59,958 bases of DNA from Candidatus Nanopelagicales bacterium (GTDB taxonomy: Bacteria > Actinomycetota > Actinomycetes > S36-B12). The translations under genes and the position numbers were made by a program. The stretch lies in NCBI GenBank assembly GCA_018402075.1, contig JAGYJP010000008.1, positions 1 to 59,958 on the forward strand, read 5' to 3'. The notes below the pieces were generated by a model. The model ran no database searches and had not been told where the DNA came from. It saw only the letters and a list, made by a program, of their open reading frames with translations. Below, piece by piece: positions 8,178 to 16,994 of this stretch (position 1 is its first letter; each line of letters begins with the position of its first letter).

Positions 8178-9386
8178 ATGAAACCGGTTCTAGCGGACGT
8201 CACAGTTATATCTCTGGAGCAATATGGCGCAGGTCCCTTCGCCACATTGCATTTGGCTGAACTCGGCGCAGAGGTGATCAAGATTGAACAATGGCCGGGT
8301 GGCGATGTCGGCCGCCATGTGCCGCCGTACCGGGTAAATGACGACAGCTTGTTCTTCCAGAGTCTTAACCGCAGTAAAAAGTCCATCTGCCTAGATCTGC
8401 GTCAACCCGAGGGGCGAAAAGTATTTGAAGATCTGGTAAGAGTTGGCGATGCAGTGTTTTCGAATCTTCGCGGTGACGTACCTGGACGACTCCGTATCAC
8501 CTACCCCGACCTGATGGGAATCAACCCCGCCATCGTGTGCTGCTCGTTGAGTGGCTACGGCATGACTGGTCCGATGGCAGCCCACCCAGGCTTTGACTAC
8601 ATGGTTCAGGGTTTGGCCGGATGGATGAGCATCACCGGTGAGCCTGACGGTCCACCGTCGAAGACCGGTCTTTCGGCCGTTGACTTCGCCGCCGGATACT
8701 CGGCAGCATTGGCACTCATGACGGGCCTGCATCAGGCGAAAAGAGACGGTATCGGTTGTGACTGCGATGTCTCACTGCTCGAGACAGCCCTATCAATGCT
8801 CAACTACCTTGTCACATGGGCGGGGACTGAAGGCTATGAACCTCAGCGGATAGAACGTTCCGGACACCCGACTTTGGTTCCGTTCCAAAATTTCCGGACG
8901 GCCGATGGTTGGATTGTGGCAGGAGGCTCCAAGGAGAAATTCTGGACACGCATGGCCGAAGCACTCGGTAGGAGTGACCTCACCCAGGATCCCCGGTTTG
9001 CAACATTCGATGACCGGCTGATCAACAAGGCCGACTTGATTCAGGAACTCGACGCAGTTTTCGTCCAAGAATCTACCGCCCATTGGCTGGAACGGTTCGA
9101 AGCTGCCGGCGTCCCATGCGCACCGATCAACTCGATCGGAGCGGCTCTTCACGATCCTCAAGTGGTGGCACGTGACTCAGTATTCACGATCCCCCACCCG
9201 GTGTGGGGTGAAGTTACTCATGCCGCTTCTCCGATGCGGGTCGGCCAAGAGCCACAAGTACGCAGATCGGCACCAGCACTCGGAGCCGACACGAGGACCG
9301 TGCTGACCGATCTTCTCGGATATGACTCCGCCCGGATTTCCCGACTTGCCCAAAGCGGTGTGATTGGTGGACCGGGACTGACGTGA
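8178..9386 (+). CDS. Class III CoA-transferase, second copy
   Basis: This is a 402-residue CaiB/BaiF-type CoA-transferase. The opening ADVTVISLEQYGAGPFATLH and AELGAEVIKIEQWPGGD are typical, and the predicted catalytic aspartate is D169 in GLSAVDFAAG, at the same place as in formyl-CoA transferase. GGAG lies 7 bases before the ATG. It stands alone on the plus strand, divergent from the enolase/MmgE/M81 operon and convergent with the ABC operon. It is only distantly similar to the CoA-transferase at 2051, so the two probably activate different acids. Substrate unknown. Confidence 0.88.
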   Translation: MKPVLADVTVISLEQYGAGPFATLHLAELGAEVIKIEQWPGGDVGRHVPPYRVNDDSLFFQSLNRSKKSICLDLRQPEGRKVFEDLVRVGDAVFSNLRGDVPGRLRITYPDLMGINPAIVCCSLSGYGMTGPMAAHPGFDYMVQGLAGWMSITGEPDGPPSKTGLSAVDFAAGYSAALALMTGLHQAKRDGIGCDCDVSLLETALSMLNYLVTWAGTEGYEPQRIERSGHPTLVPFQNFRTADGWIVAGGSKEKFWTRMAEALGRSDLTQDPRFATFDDRLINKADLIQELDAVFVQESTAHWLERFEAAGVPCAPINSIGAALHDPQVVARDSVFTIPHPVWGEVTHAASPMRVGQEPQVRRSAPALGADTRTVLTDLLGYDSARISRLAQSGVIGGPGLT

Positions 9387-9411
9387 GATCCCAGCCTGCA
9401 CCGGTGTGCGC

Positions 9412-9441
9412 GCTGAATACCTAGCTGAATACCTAGCTGAA
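9412..9441. repeat. 12-bp tandem repeat, 2.5 copies
   Basis: The unit GCTGAATACCTA occurs twice in tandem and is followed by GCTGAA. It lies between the convergent stops of the CoA-transferase and the ABC permease. No hairpin or T-run accompanies it. Confidence 0.8.
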
Positions 9442-9453
9442 ACTACGCTGGGT

Positions 9454-10440
9454 CTAGGCTGATTTTCCGGTGAGACGAAGTCGGAGCTGGTCAAAACCCA
9501 CTGCAAATAGGAGCAAGCAGCCTTGGGCCACATTTTGCCAGAACGAATCAATATTCATGAGAGTCATTCCGTTATTCATGACCCCAAGAATCATCACGCC
9601 AAGGAGAGTGCCGAGGATTGAGCCTCGACCTCCGGCCAGGCTGGCCCCACCGAGGATGACGGCGGTAACCACTGCGAGTTCCAACCCAGTGGCCGCCTGT
9701 GGAGACGCCGCCCCGAGTTGAGATACCAGAATGAGACCACCCAGGACAACCGCGAGGCCAGAAAGGATGAACCCCGTGAAGATCGCTCGCTTGGTTTTGA
9801 TTCCCGCGAGCCGCGCTGCTACCGGATTCGCGCCAATGGCATACATTGATCGGCCGTAGATGGTGTATCGCATTATCAGTGACGACAGGATCATGACTCC
9901 AATGAAAATAAATACCGGAGCGGGAATATCAAATAGCGGGCGCGCATTGCCAATGCCACCGAAGTCAGGTAGCAGAAGTGTCTGTCCCCCAGCGATCACC
10001 TGCGCGAGTCCGCGGAGAATGGCCAGCATGGCTAGTGTTGTGATTAACGCATTGATCCCGATGACCGTGACAGAGAAGCCGTTAACGACACCGATCAGAA
10101 TTCCAGTGACAATACATAGCAATATCGCCTGAGGGATGCCATACTCCGCCGCCCCCCAAGCCATGACAACACCGATCAGGGCGGCTCCCGAGCCCACGGA
10201 CAGGTCGAACTGCCCGGAAACCAGAAGCAGGGTCGCTGGAGCAGCAACGATTCCGATCACGGAAGCGCTCACCAAGATATTGGTGATGTTCTGGCCGGTG
10301 AGGAAGTACTCAGACTGCACGGCAAAGAAAACACACATCCCAATCAGAACAACAATGAGCGCTCCCGTCTCGGGTACAGAACGCCCTCGCCGGAACGGCT
10401 TGGGGGTCTCGGTTGTGGTGGCGGGAGAGCCAGTGGTCAC
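9454..10440 (-). CDS. Ribose-type sugar ABC transporter permease (system 1)
   Basis: This 328-residue inner-membrane protein has the RbsC/BPD_transp_2 pattern of about eight to ten hydrophobic segments. Characteristic stretches are NILVSASVIGIVAAPATLLL, FDLSVGSGAALIGVVMAW, YAIGANPVAARLAGI and AGGRGSILGTLLGV. GTG 10440 is chosen because GGAGG lies 5 bases before it; an ATG at 10458 is also in frame. The preceding ATPase gene stops 1 base upstream of this start, so translation is coupled. Together with the ATPase and the binding protein it forms a complete importer of the ribose/xylose/rhamnose class. Confidence 0.92.
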   Translation of the reverse strand: MTTGSPATTTETPKPFRRGRSVPETGALIVVLIGMCVFFAVQSEYFLTGQNITNILVSASVIGIVAAPATLLLVSGQFDLSVGSGAALIGVVMAWGAAEYGIPQAILLCIVTGILIGVVNGFSVTVIGINALITTLAMLAILRGLAQVIAGGQTLLLPDFGGIGNARPLFDIPAPVFIFIGVMILSSLIMRYTIYGRSMYAIGANPVAARLAGIKTKRAIFTGFILSGLAVVLGGLILVSQLGAASPQAATGLELAVVTAVILGGASLAGGRGSILGTLLGVMILGVMNNGMTLMNIDSFWQNVAQGCLLLFAVGFDQLRLRLTGKSA

Positions 10441-10441
10441 G

Positions 10442-11941
10442 TCATCCTCCTGATGCATCGATGAGAGTTTGAGTTGTAACGTCTTCGCCTGCTAGTTCGA
10501 CAACGAGTCGACCCCGTGACATGACAAGTGCTCGGTCCGCTAGCTGGACGGCCTCCTCGTAATCTGAAGTCACAACGAGTATTGCTTTACCTTCACGGGC
10601 CAGACTGCGAATGCTTGCGTAAATTTCTTGGCGAGCACCTACATCCACTCCGCGAGTGGGCTCTACGAGAATGAGGGGATTAGAGCTTCTTTCGAGCCAC
10701 CTGCCAAGAATCACTTTCTGCTGATTGCCACCGGAGAGGGTGGCAATCGGTTGATTACTCGGACTGGCCGCCTTGATGTTCAGGGGTCCACGCCAGCGGT
10801 CGTAGGCCCGCTGCTCTTCCTTCTTGGTAATGATCAGCCCAGCTTTGCCAATCTGCTTCCAGGCACTTATGGCCAAATTCTCAGCCACCGGTCGGATCAG
10901 GAATGCACCTTCGCGCTTGCGGTCCGGGGGTAGATAACCCACTCCTCTCTCGATGGCATCTGCGGGTCCGCTGGGAGTTCCCTCACGACCATCGAGTGTC
11001 ATGCGGCCTTCCGTTAACGGCCGGAGGCCGAAGCAGGCCTCTGCGATCTGTGTCGTTCCGCTACCGAGTTTCCCGTAGAGGCAAACCACCTCACCAGCCC
11101 GCACCGAAAGTGATACATCGGTGACGTCATTGCCCACGGAGATGTGCTCCAACTCAATGGCAGGTTCGCCCAGTGCTGATTCATGAACTAAGTCTTGGGG
11201 ACGTTGGACTTCACCAATGTCTCGACCCACCATTGCCTCAACAAGTGCTCGCCTTCCGACCAGGGCGGTCGGCTGCTCCAAGGCCACTTCTCCGTTGCGC
11301 AATACAACGACCCGGTCGGATAATTCATAAACTTCATCGAGGCGGTGGGTGATGTAAATGATGGCCACGCCGTTGTCCCGGAGTCTGCGCACCCACTCAA
11401 AAAGTCGCTCAACTTCTTGGTGAGAGAGAGCTGCCGTGGGTTCGTCGAGAATGAGCAGACGTGCACTATCGGCAAGAGCTCGCGCAATCTCAACGATCTG
11501 GCGCTCCCCAACCCGCAGCGTTCCAACAGGTGCCGCTGGGTCGATGTCTACTCCCATTTGATCGAGGACAGACGCCGCCTCTTTCGCGATGGTCCTCCAG
11601 TCCACGAAACCGAATCGTCCTGGCCACCGCCCCATGGCTATGTTTTCCGCCACACTGAGCGGGCCGGCATCCTGAAACTCTTGATAGATCATCCGGATGC
11701 CAAGGCGCCGGGCGCTGAGCGGATTGAGGGTTGTGTGGGCGATTCCGTCGATCTCTATTGTCCCGGAGTCGGCGGTGTAGTCACCTGCCAAGATTTTTAC
11801 CATGGTGGATTTGCCAGCACCATTTTCACCTAAAAGTGCCACGACCTCACCGCCAGTGGCGTTGAGGTCCACGTCATGGAGGACCTCAACGCCACTGAAG
11901 GATTTGCAGATGGATGACATCCGCAGGGTGATTTCGGGCAT
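10442..11941 (-). CDS. Ribose-type sugar ABC transporter ATPase, double domain (system 1)
   Basis: The 499-residue protein has two ABC domains in tandem, as in RbsA/MglA. The first has a canonical Walker A (GENGAGKST) and Walker B (LLILDEPTAALS); the second has a degenerate P-loop (GKLGSGTT) but keeps LSGGNQQK and ILVEPTRGVDVG. This asymmetry is normal for the family. It starts 2 bases after the binding-protein stop and runs into the permease gene. It powers uptake of a sugar or sugar-like compound whose identity is not visible from the sequence. Confidence 0.94.
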   Translation of the reverse strand: MPEITLRMSSICKSFSGVEVLHDVDLNATGGEVVALLGENGAGKSTMVKILAGDYTADSGTIEIDGIAHTTLNPLSARRLGIRMIYQEFQDAGPLSVAENIAMGRWPGRFGFVDWRTIAKEAASVLDQMGVDIDPAAPVGTLRVGERQIVEIARALADSARLLILDEPTAALSHQEVERLFEWVRRLRDNGVAIIYITHRLDEVYELSDRVVVLRNGEVALEQPTALVGRRALVEAMVGRDIGEVQRPQDLVHESALGEPAIELEHISVGNDVTDVSLSVRAGEVVCLYGKLGSGTTQIAEACFGLRPLTEGRMTLDGREGTPSGPADAIERGVGYLPPDRKREGAFLIRPVAENLAISAWKQIGKAGLIITKKEEQRAYDRWRGPLNIKAASPSNQPIATLSGGNQQKVILGRWLERSSNPLILVEPTRGVDVGARQEIYASIRSLAREGKAILVVTSDYEEAVQLADRALVMSRGRLVVELAGEDVTTQTLIDASGG

Positions 11942-11943
11942 TC

Positions 11944-13032
11944 CTAGCCGTAGAACTCGCTGAAATTGTCCTTGTTTATAAATGCATGCTGGGTGAATAG
12001 ATCAGCAGGGACATTCTGGCCCTTCATCAGTGCGATGATGGCTGGGACAGCAATGGTGCCGTACCTCTCCGGGAAGTAAGCGGTATCACCGATCCAACCT
12101 GGATTGTTCTGGATTGCATCCCATGAACTGGGGTCAGCACCCTGAGCGACACCAAATACTTGGTCCTCACGTCCCTGTGATGTCGCTGCGGCGAATGCTC
12201 CGAGAAGCATGTCGTCGTTCAACGAGACGACAGCGATCTTTGTTGCCCCGCCGAGTGAAGTGAGGATGTCCGCAAACTTCTCGCGTCCACCGTCAATGTT
12301 CTGGCCACCATCGACCCGAATGACCTTGTCGGCTGGGAGTTCGCCACAGATGGATTGGAATCCGTCAATTGACCCACCCGCGCGGGCCTCGTTAACAGCA
12401 CCTGCGCCCGGAGATTCAAGTGATACAAGAGCATCTACTTCACAGGAGAAAGTGTCTTGGAAGTACTGACCCAAATTTGTTCCGGCCAACTCACCTGCGA
12501 AACGGTTATCCGCACCCATGAAAGTGTCTTCACACGGCGCCTGCTTGATGTCAACGGCTACTACCGGGACGTCCGGTCCAGCCTCGCAAATCTGAGGCGA
12601 TGCTTTCTCATCGAGTTGGAAGTTGATAATTCCCTGGACTCCCTGAGTGTTAAATGTGCGAGCACACTCGAGAGCCTTGGCCGCATCAATTTCGGAATCG
12701 CAGAACAATAACTCGAGACCGGCAGCTTCAGCCTGAGCCTTGATATCGTCGGAAACGAGTTTCACAAATGGGATGGAATCCCCGAGGGAGATATATCCCA
12801 CCTTGAAGCCCGCTCCACTGCCTGGTACCACCTCGACCACGAACTCGCCGGTATCTGCTGCTTCAGCTGCCTCTTCAACCACTTCCGCGGCACTCTCTTC
12901 CACTGCTGGTGACTCCGCGGCGGGGGTATCCGCCGAGTCGCTGGAACCACCGCAGGCACTCAGCGCCAGCGCCAGGCTCGCAACGACCGCGACACCGACA
13001 CGAGCCTTCGCTTTCGATTTCAATCTAGACAT
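11944..13032 (-). CDS. Sugar-binding lipoprotein of ABC system 1
   Basis: This 362-residue protein has a basic N-terminus, a hydrophobic stretch and the lipobox LALSAC with the lipidated cysteine near residue 27, so it should be anchored on the outer face of the membrane. An acidic low-complexity linker of Ala and Glu follows. The body resembles periplasmic-binding-protein type 1 folds (FKVGYISLGDSIPFVKLVSD, SLNDDMLLGAFAAA). It is the first gene of the operon, with operator site 3 just upstream, and should capture the imported sugar. Confidence 0.92.
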   Translation of the reverse strand: MSRLKSKAKARVGVAVVASLALALSACGGSSDSADTPAAESPAVEESAAEVVEEAAEAADTGEFVVEVVPGSGAGFKVGYISLGDSIPFVKLVSDDIKAQAEAAGLELLFCDSEIDAAKALECARTFNTQGVQGIINFQLDEKASPQICEAGPDVPVVAVDIKQAPCEDTFMGADNRFAGELAGTNLGQYFQDTFSCEVDALVSLESPGAGAVNEARAGGSIDGFQSICGELPADKVIRVDGGQNIDGGREKFADILTSLGGATKIAVVSLNDDMLLGAFAAATSQGREDQVFGVAQGADPSSWDAIQNNPGWIGDTAYFPERYGTIAVPAIIALMKGQNVPADLFTQHAFINKDNFSEFYG

Positions 13033-13057
13033 AAAATCTCCTCAATGCATCCGATAC

Positions 13058-13071
13058 TGGAACCCTTTCCA
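13058..13071. promoter_or_regulatory. LacI-family operator, site 3
   Basis: TGGAACCCTTTCCA, 25 bases upstream of the binding-protein ATG (13032) of ABC system 1. The arms TGGAA and TTCCA are intact; the centre differs from the usual TCG. Confidence 0.7.
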
Positions 13072-13096
13072 GTTCGTATAAGTGAACCTACGCGCG

Positions 13097-14230
13097 TCAT
13101 GCCTTTTCGTCAAGGCTCGTAACGGAACTGTGATCATCGGTGTCGTCGGTGACCGTGCCCCTGAGGCTGGCACGGCTCACTCCGCCCAATTCCACCTCCA
13201 GTTCAACCAAGGAATTAGCAGCAACAAAGAGGGGCTCGGGTAGGGCAATCTGTAGGCTCTGGCCCCGCCGAATATAAAGGCCTCCCTCGCGGTGCAGGGC
13301 GAGTAGCGGCACTCGTTCGCCGGTCTCGCCCACTGACATATTCGCGCACCATGCGGTGTCCAAGGCCAGCAAAGTGCCGTCAATTCGCAACTCTGAAATT
13401 CCACTGATGTATCTAGATGCCCTGCCAGCGTTAGTGAGGTAGAGAATCAGGGATCCGTTGTTCGTTCTCGCGGCCTGCATGGTGAGTGGCTCGGGCCAGA
13501 CAAGATCGACAAAAGTTTCTAAGTCTTGTCCGGTATCACTCCAAGTGCCCTCGGCCAACAGGGCTACCCGATCTGCAAGTAGCTCCGCGGCCGCTGAAAT
13601 CTGAGTTTCGCCAATGCTCGCCGAAGCGGTGAACCGCGGATTCAACCCGTAAACCCCCAATGAAGTACCCGCTGGGTCGGGAGGAAGTTCGTCAATGTGA
13701 ACAAGATCAGGCTCGAGGGAGAGCATCCATGAAGTTTCCACGGTAGATGCATGGTCAATCACCGTCGGCTCCCCGTACTCAGGTTCAATTAAGCGCGCCG
13801 CGTTGAGTTCCAACCAACACAATCCATATGTTCGCCGGCCAGGAGCATTGGTGTCTTTGGCAACCCTCTTGAGTAGGTGGATCAGATCCAGCGGTCCATG
13901 GCCTGTCAAGAGGACCACGACTTCAACACCACGATGCTGCAGTTGTTCAATAACGGACCTTGTCCATGCCTCGACCAATGACGGTTGAAAAGTTAAAGTG
14001 TGTGGCAGGTCGAGACAGCCATTGGCGAGGTAATTGGGCGGCAGGACCACCCCGCCGCTGAGACGAGCTGCCGCAAGGCAGATGCCGTGGGCCGTGAACA
14101 TATCCACTCCCATCGGTAGGTGTGGTCCATGAAACTCGATTGAACCGATCGGAACATAGGCAATGGATGACACAGCGAGACGCTCGGCAGCCTGCTGAGA
14201 GGTGAGACGATCAAGACGACATTCAGACAC
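13097..14230 (-). CDS. Creatininase-family amidohydrolase with C-terminal beta-rich extension
   Basis: Residues 1 to about 250 match the creatininase family: VPIGSIEFHGPHLPMGVDMF carries the likely metal ligands Glu, His and Asp, LTGHGPLD corresponds to the usual GHGN, and VIDHASTVETSWMLSLEPDLV matches the HAGExETS block. Family members open cyclic amides or cleave formamides, often with two metal ions. At 377 residues it is about 120 longer than usual; the extra C-terminal part is rich in short beta-like stretches and may be a separate domain. The GTG start has GGAGG 6 bases upstream. It is divergent from rhaM and the lacI gene, with operator site 4 directly before it. Confidence 0.82.
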   Translation of the reverse strand: MSECRLDRLTSQQAAERLAVSSIAYVPIGSIEFHGPHLPMGVDMFTAHGICLAAARLSGGVVLPPNYLANGCLDLPHTLTFQPSLVEAWTRSVIEQLQHRGVEVVVLLTGHGPLDLIHLLKRVAKDTNAPGRRTYGLCWLELNAARLIEPEYGEPTVIDHASTVETSWMLSLEPDLVHIDELPPDPAGTSLGVYGLNPRFTASASIGETQISAAAELLADRVALLAEGTWSDTGQDLETFVDLVWPEPLTMQAARTNNGSLILYLTNAGRASRYISGISELRIDGTLLALDTAWCANMSVGETGERVPLLALHREGGLYIRRGQSLQIALPEPLFVAANSLVELEVELGGVSRASLRGTVTDDTDDHSSVTSLDEKA

Positions 14231-14246
14231 AATTGGCCTCCATTTC

Positions 14247-14260
14247 CAGAATCGGTTCCA
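14247..14260. promoter_or_regulatory. LacI-family operator, site 4
   Basis: CAGAATCGGTTCCA matches 12 of 14 consensus positions. It lies between the divergent creatininase gene (start 14230) and rhaM/lacI (start 14318), so it could also give autoregulation of the repressor. Confidence 0.6.
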
Positions 14261-14317
14261 ACTCCACCGACCCTAGGCTAGGGTTCAGGAAAGTCACCGT
14301 CAATCAAGTGAGGGATC

Positions 14318-14632
14318 ATGCAACGGCTTTGCTTCACATTCGAATTGCACGAAGGAACCGAGAGCGAGTACAAACGGCGCCACGACGAAATCTGGCCGGA
14401 ATTAGTGAGTGCCATTAAGGCTGCTGGGTTTTCCAATTACAGCCTTTTTAGACGTGGGACCCAGGTTATTGCCTATGCCGAGATCGAGCCAGATCTCAAT
14501 ACGGCAATGTCGAAGCTCGGTGAATCCGAACACAATGCTCGCTGGGCTGAATGGTTTAAAGAGTTAATCGTCAATCTCACCGACGCACAGGGAAACCTGA
14601 TGACATTCACCGAAGTCTGGCACCTAGACTGA
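14318..14632 (+). CDS. rhaM: L-rhamnose mutarotase-like protein, copy 1
   Basis: This 104-residue protein fits the RhaM family (normal length about 104), which interconverts the alpha and beta anomers of L-rhamnose or related 6-deoxy sugars. The catalytic block EYKRRHDEIWPEL, with Tyr and His as in the E. coli enzyme, is clear, as are ARWAEWF and the C-terminal TFTEVWHL. It precedes the lacI gene by 48 bases on the same strand. Its presence, with a second copy at 36487, is the strongest hint that an L-sugar is a substrate of the island. Confidence 0.88.
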   Translation: MQRLCFTFELHEGTESEYKRRHDEIWPELVSAIKAAGFSNYSLFRRGTQVIAYAEIEPDLNTAMSKLGESEHNARWAEWFKELIVNLTDAQGNLMTFTEVWHLD

Positions 14633-14680
14633 CGACCCTTGTACTGCGGGCTTAACCGTCGATCACGTTGAAGGGGAGCA

Positions 14681-15721
14681 ATGTCTAATTCCGGATCGGT
14701 GACTATTCACGATGTTGCGCGGCGCGCAAATGTTGCAGTCTCCTCCGTGTCGCGAGTGCTCAGCAACCACCCTGATGTCAGCATCAAGATGAAGACGAAG
14801 GTCGAAGCGGCTGCTCGGGAATTGGGCTACTCACCTGACCCGGTCGCACAGAGTTTGCGCAGAGGAACCACAAATCTGGTGGGACTCGTTGTACGTGACT
14901 ATGCGAACCCATTCTTCGCCGAGGTCATCAGTGGCATCGAGGAAGTGCTCACCGAGGCTGGCTACACACTCATCGTCACGAGTAGTGGAAGGGAAGAGAC
15001 TCAGGAAACCGAACGCATCACCATGCTAAGGCAACGGCGAGTGGATGCACTCATTTTGGCAACAGTTTCGGACAAGTCCACCAGCACCCGCAAGGCGATT
15101 TCCGCGTTTAAAAAGCCGGTGGTGCTGCTGGACAGAGAGTTCCCCCGGCTATCAACGGCCAGCATTTTGCTCGACCATGCCAGTGGCGTACAAGCCGCCA
15201 CCGCAGACCTCCTGTCCAACGGACACCGTCGGATTGCGCTTATCACGGGCACCCCTGACATCAGACCTACCCGCGAACGAGTCCGGGGATTTGAACAGGC
15301 CTACCGTGATGCCGGAATCGATCCAGCCGAGGCCACCGAAATTGCTGTGGTGTTTTCTGCGTCCTTCGCCCATGAAAAGGCTGTAGAACTTCTTCGCCTG
15401 CCGGCCCGACGACGACCCACCGCGTTCATTGCCGGCGGAGTTCAAGCGACCATCGGCATTCTTGAGGCAATGAGCGAATTGGGGATTCGTGCGGGCGACG
15501 ACATTTCGCTGATTGTCTGCGACGACCTGCCATGGTTACGAGTTATGCGACCACAGATCAGCTCCGTATCACGTGACGCAGTGGACATGGGGAGGGCTGC
15601 TGCCGACATGGTTCTAAGCTTGCTCGGTGGCTCGACACCAAGTTCTGTGATGCTGCCGACCACCTATCATGTCCGTGAGACCACCCAATCCGCCCCCGGT
15701 CGCACGGGGTCGCGGCGGTAA
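14681..15721 (+). CDS. LacI-family transcriptional regulator
   Basis: This 346-residue regulator has a classic LacI N-terminus: HTH and hinge helix in VTIHDVARRANVAVSSVSRV through YSPDPVAQSLRRG (about residues 6-65), then a sugar-binding PBP1-like domain. An AGGGGAG site lies just before the ATG. It is the only LacI protein in the window, and ten palindromes of the LacI type (TGGWAWCGNTTCCA) occur upstream of the surrounding operons, so it is the probable master regulator. The inducer is unknown but is likely the transported sugar or an early intermediate. Confidence 0.93.
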   Translation: MSNSGSVTIHDVARRANVAVSSVSRVLSNHPDVSIKMKTKVEAAARELGYSPDPVAQSLRRGTTNLVGLVVRDYANPFFAEVISGIEEVLTEAGYTLIVTSSGREETQETERITMLRQRRVDALILATVSDKSTSTRKAISAFKKPVVLLDREFPRLSTASILLDHASGVQAATADLLSNGHRRIALITGTPDIRPTRERVRGFEQAYRDAGIDPAEATEIAVVFSASFAHEKAVELLRLPARRRPTAFIAGGVQATIGILEAMSELGIRAGDDISLIVCDDLPWLRVMRPQISSVSRDAVDMGRAAADMVLSLLGGSTPSSVMLPTTYHVRETTQSAPGRTGSRR

Positions 15722-15730
15722 TTCAGCTGA

Positions 15731-16783
15731 CTAGGCCCGGTAAGCCACGGTCCCTGAATCTGCACTCCGGTACGCAATGTCGAGTGCTTCCACGGTTCGC
15801 GCACCCAATTCCGCCGGTGATTGGTTCACGAATTCCTCGCCACGCGCAGCCGAAAGTACCGCGTCAATTGGACCTACACAATCATAGAGTCCTTCACCAG
15901 GGGTGAGGTCTAGCTGGCGGTCTACGCCATCAGAGTTGAGCCAGAATGCCTCACGCTCAACGTCGATCAGGAACTGGCCTCCACTCCCGATTCCGCGAAC
16001 CTCGAGTGAGTGCTTGTTATTCCAAGCACCCGTATGAGTTGAACCACCGGAAACTACGCCAATCGCTCCGTCGTCATATGTGTAGGTGATCGCGTTGTGC
16101 AGTTCAACAGGAGCATCCAATGCAGTCGCTTCAAGTGCAAACCCGGAGGCCGCTCGCGCACCCGATAGCCACAAAGCCATTCCGAGTGCATGGGAGAGTT
16201 GTGCCTGACCGTAGCCTCCGCCCGACAGTGAACGATCCGTCCACGTTGCCTGCTCAGGCACAGCCTCGGGCGCAGCATCGGGATATGCCCCACGGTTGGA
16301 TAACAGGTCGCGGGTGGCCGATGCCATGAAAACTGATAGCTGTTCCATGTGGCCAATGCCATATTCGTCCATCATCGCTTTTGCGCGCTGCACCATGGGG
16401 CGGTAGTTCCAACCGAACGCGACAACGAGTTCCCGCCCCTCCTCGGTAGCGATATCAGAAAGGTCCCATGCATCGGCGGGGTTGATGGTGAAAGGCTTCT
16501 CGCACATGACATGTGCTCCGGCCCGCAGCGCTGCGGCCGCATGTTCATGATGCAGACCCGAAGGACTTGCCACGATACATACATCGATCCCAGCATCCAA
16601 CACATCTTGATAGTCCTCAGATGCTATTGCGAAGTTGTAGTCGTCCTTGATTTTGGTCAGCAGATCGGTGCCCTTCCGAGCAACTGCAACAAACTCGACG
16701 TCATCGTGTCGAGCAAGGTTGGGAAGGTGCGAAGCTACCGTCCAACTACCGGCGCCTATAACGCCCACTCTGATCTTTCCCAC
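15731..16783 (-). CDS. Gfo/Idh/MocA family oxidoreductase
   Basis: The 350-residue protein begins with the Rossmann motif VGVIGAGSW and contains EKPFTINPADA, the hallmark EKP block of NAD(P)-dependent sugar or polyol dehydrogenases, followed by the family's C-terminal beta-sheet domain. The open frame extends to 16840, but GTG 16783 is chosen because GGAGGA precedes it and the dinucleotide fold starts immediately; the longer version would include operator site 5. It is divergent from the ceramidase-like gene. Substrate is probably a sugar, polyol or its derivative. Confidence 0.88.
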   Translation of the reverse strand: MGKIRVGVIGAGSWTVASHLPNLARHDDVEFVAVARKGTDLLTKIKDDYNFAIASEDYQDVLDAGIDVCIVASPSGLHHEHAAAALRAGAHVMCEKPFTINPADAWDLSDIATEEGRELVVAFGWNYRPMVQRAKAMMDEYGIGHMEQLSVFMASATRDLLSNRGAYPDAAPEAVPEQATWTDRSLSGGGYGQAQLSHALGMALWLSGARAASGFALEATALDAPVELHNAITYTYDDGAIGVVSGGSTHTGAWNNKHSLEVRGIGSGGQFLIDVEREAFWLNSDGVDRQLDLTPGEGLYDCVGPIDAVLSAARGEEFVNQSPAELGARTVEALDIAYRSADSGTVAYRA

Positions 16784-16808
16784 GGCTTCCTCCAAAGTCA
16801 GATAAAAT

Positions 16809-16822
16809 CGGTATCGTTTCCG
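16809..16822. promoter_or_regulatory. LacI-family operator, site 5
   Basis: CGGTATCGTTTCCG (12 of 14) lies 25 bases upstream of the GTG start of the Gfo/Idh gene at 16783. It pairs with site 6, centred 145 bases away in the same intergenic region. Confidence 0.68.
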
Positions 16823-16953
16823 GAAACCTAAGTCCCCCATCTAGAGATGTCAAGTGCTGTGACCAATGCCGAGGTGGACCCACATATTGCCGGGGCCCAA
16901 TCCAAGTCGGTGTGCGCCGATCTCTAGACAACAACGCGAATACCCCACTATGC

Positions 16954-16967
16954 TGGAAACGATACCA
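16954..16967. promoter_or_regulatory. LacI-family operator, site 6
   Basis: TGGAAACGATACCA, the exact reverse complement of sites 1 and 2, ends 27 bases before the ATG at 16995. Confidence 0.75.
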
Positions 16968-16994
16968 ATATCGTGAATCCAAGAGGTGACGAGA

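Noticed and set aside
14681..15721. Whether the island is a mobile element carrying its own regulator
   Set aside because: No integrase, transposase, attachment repeats or tRNA were found at its edges in this window.
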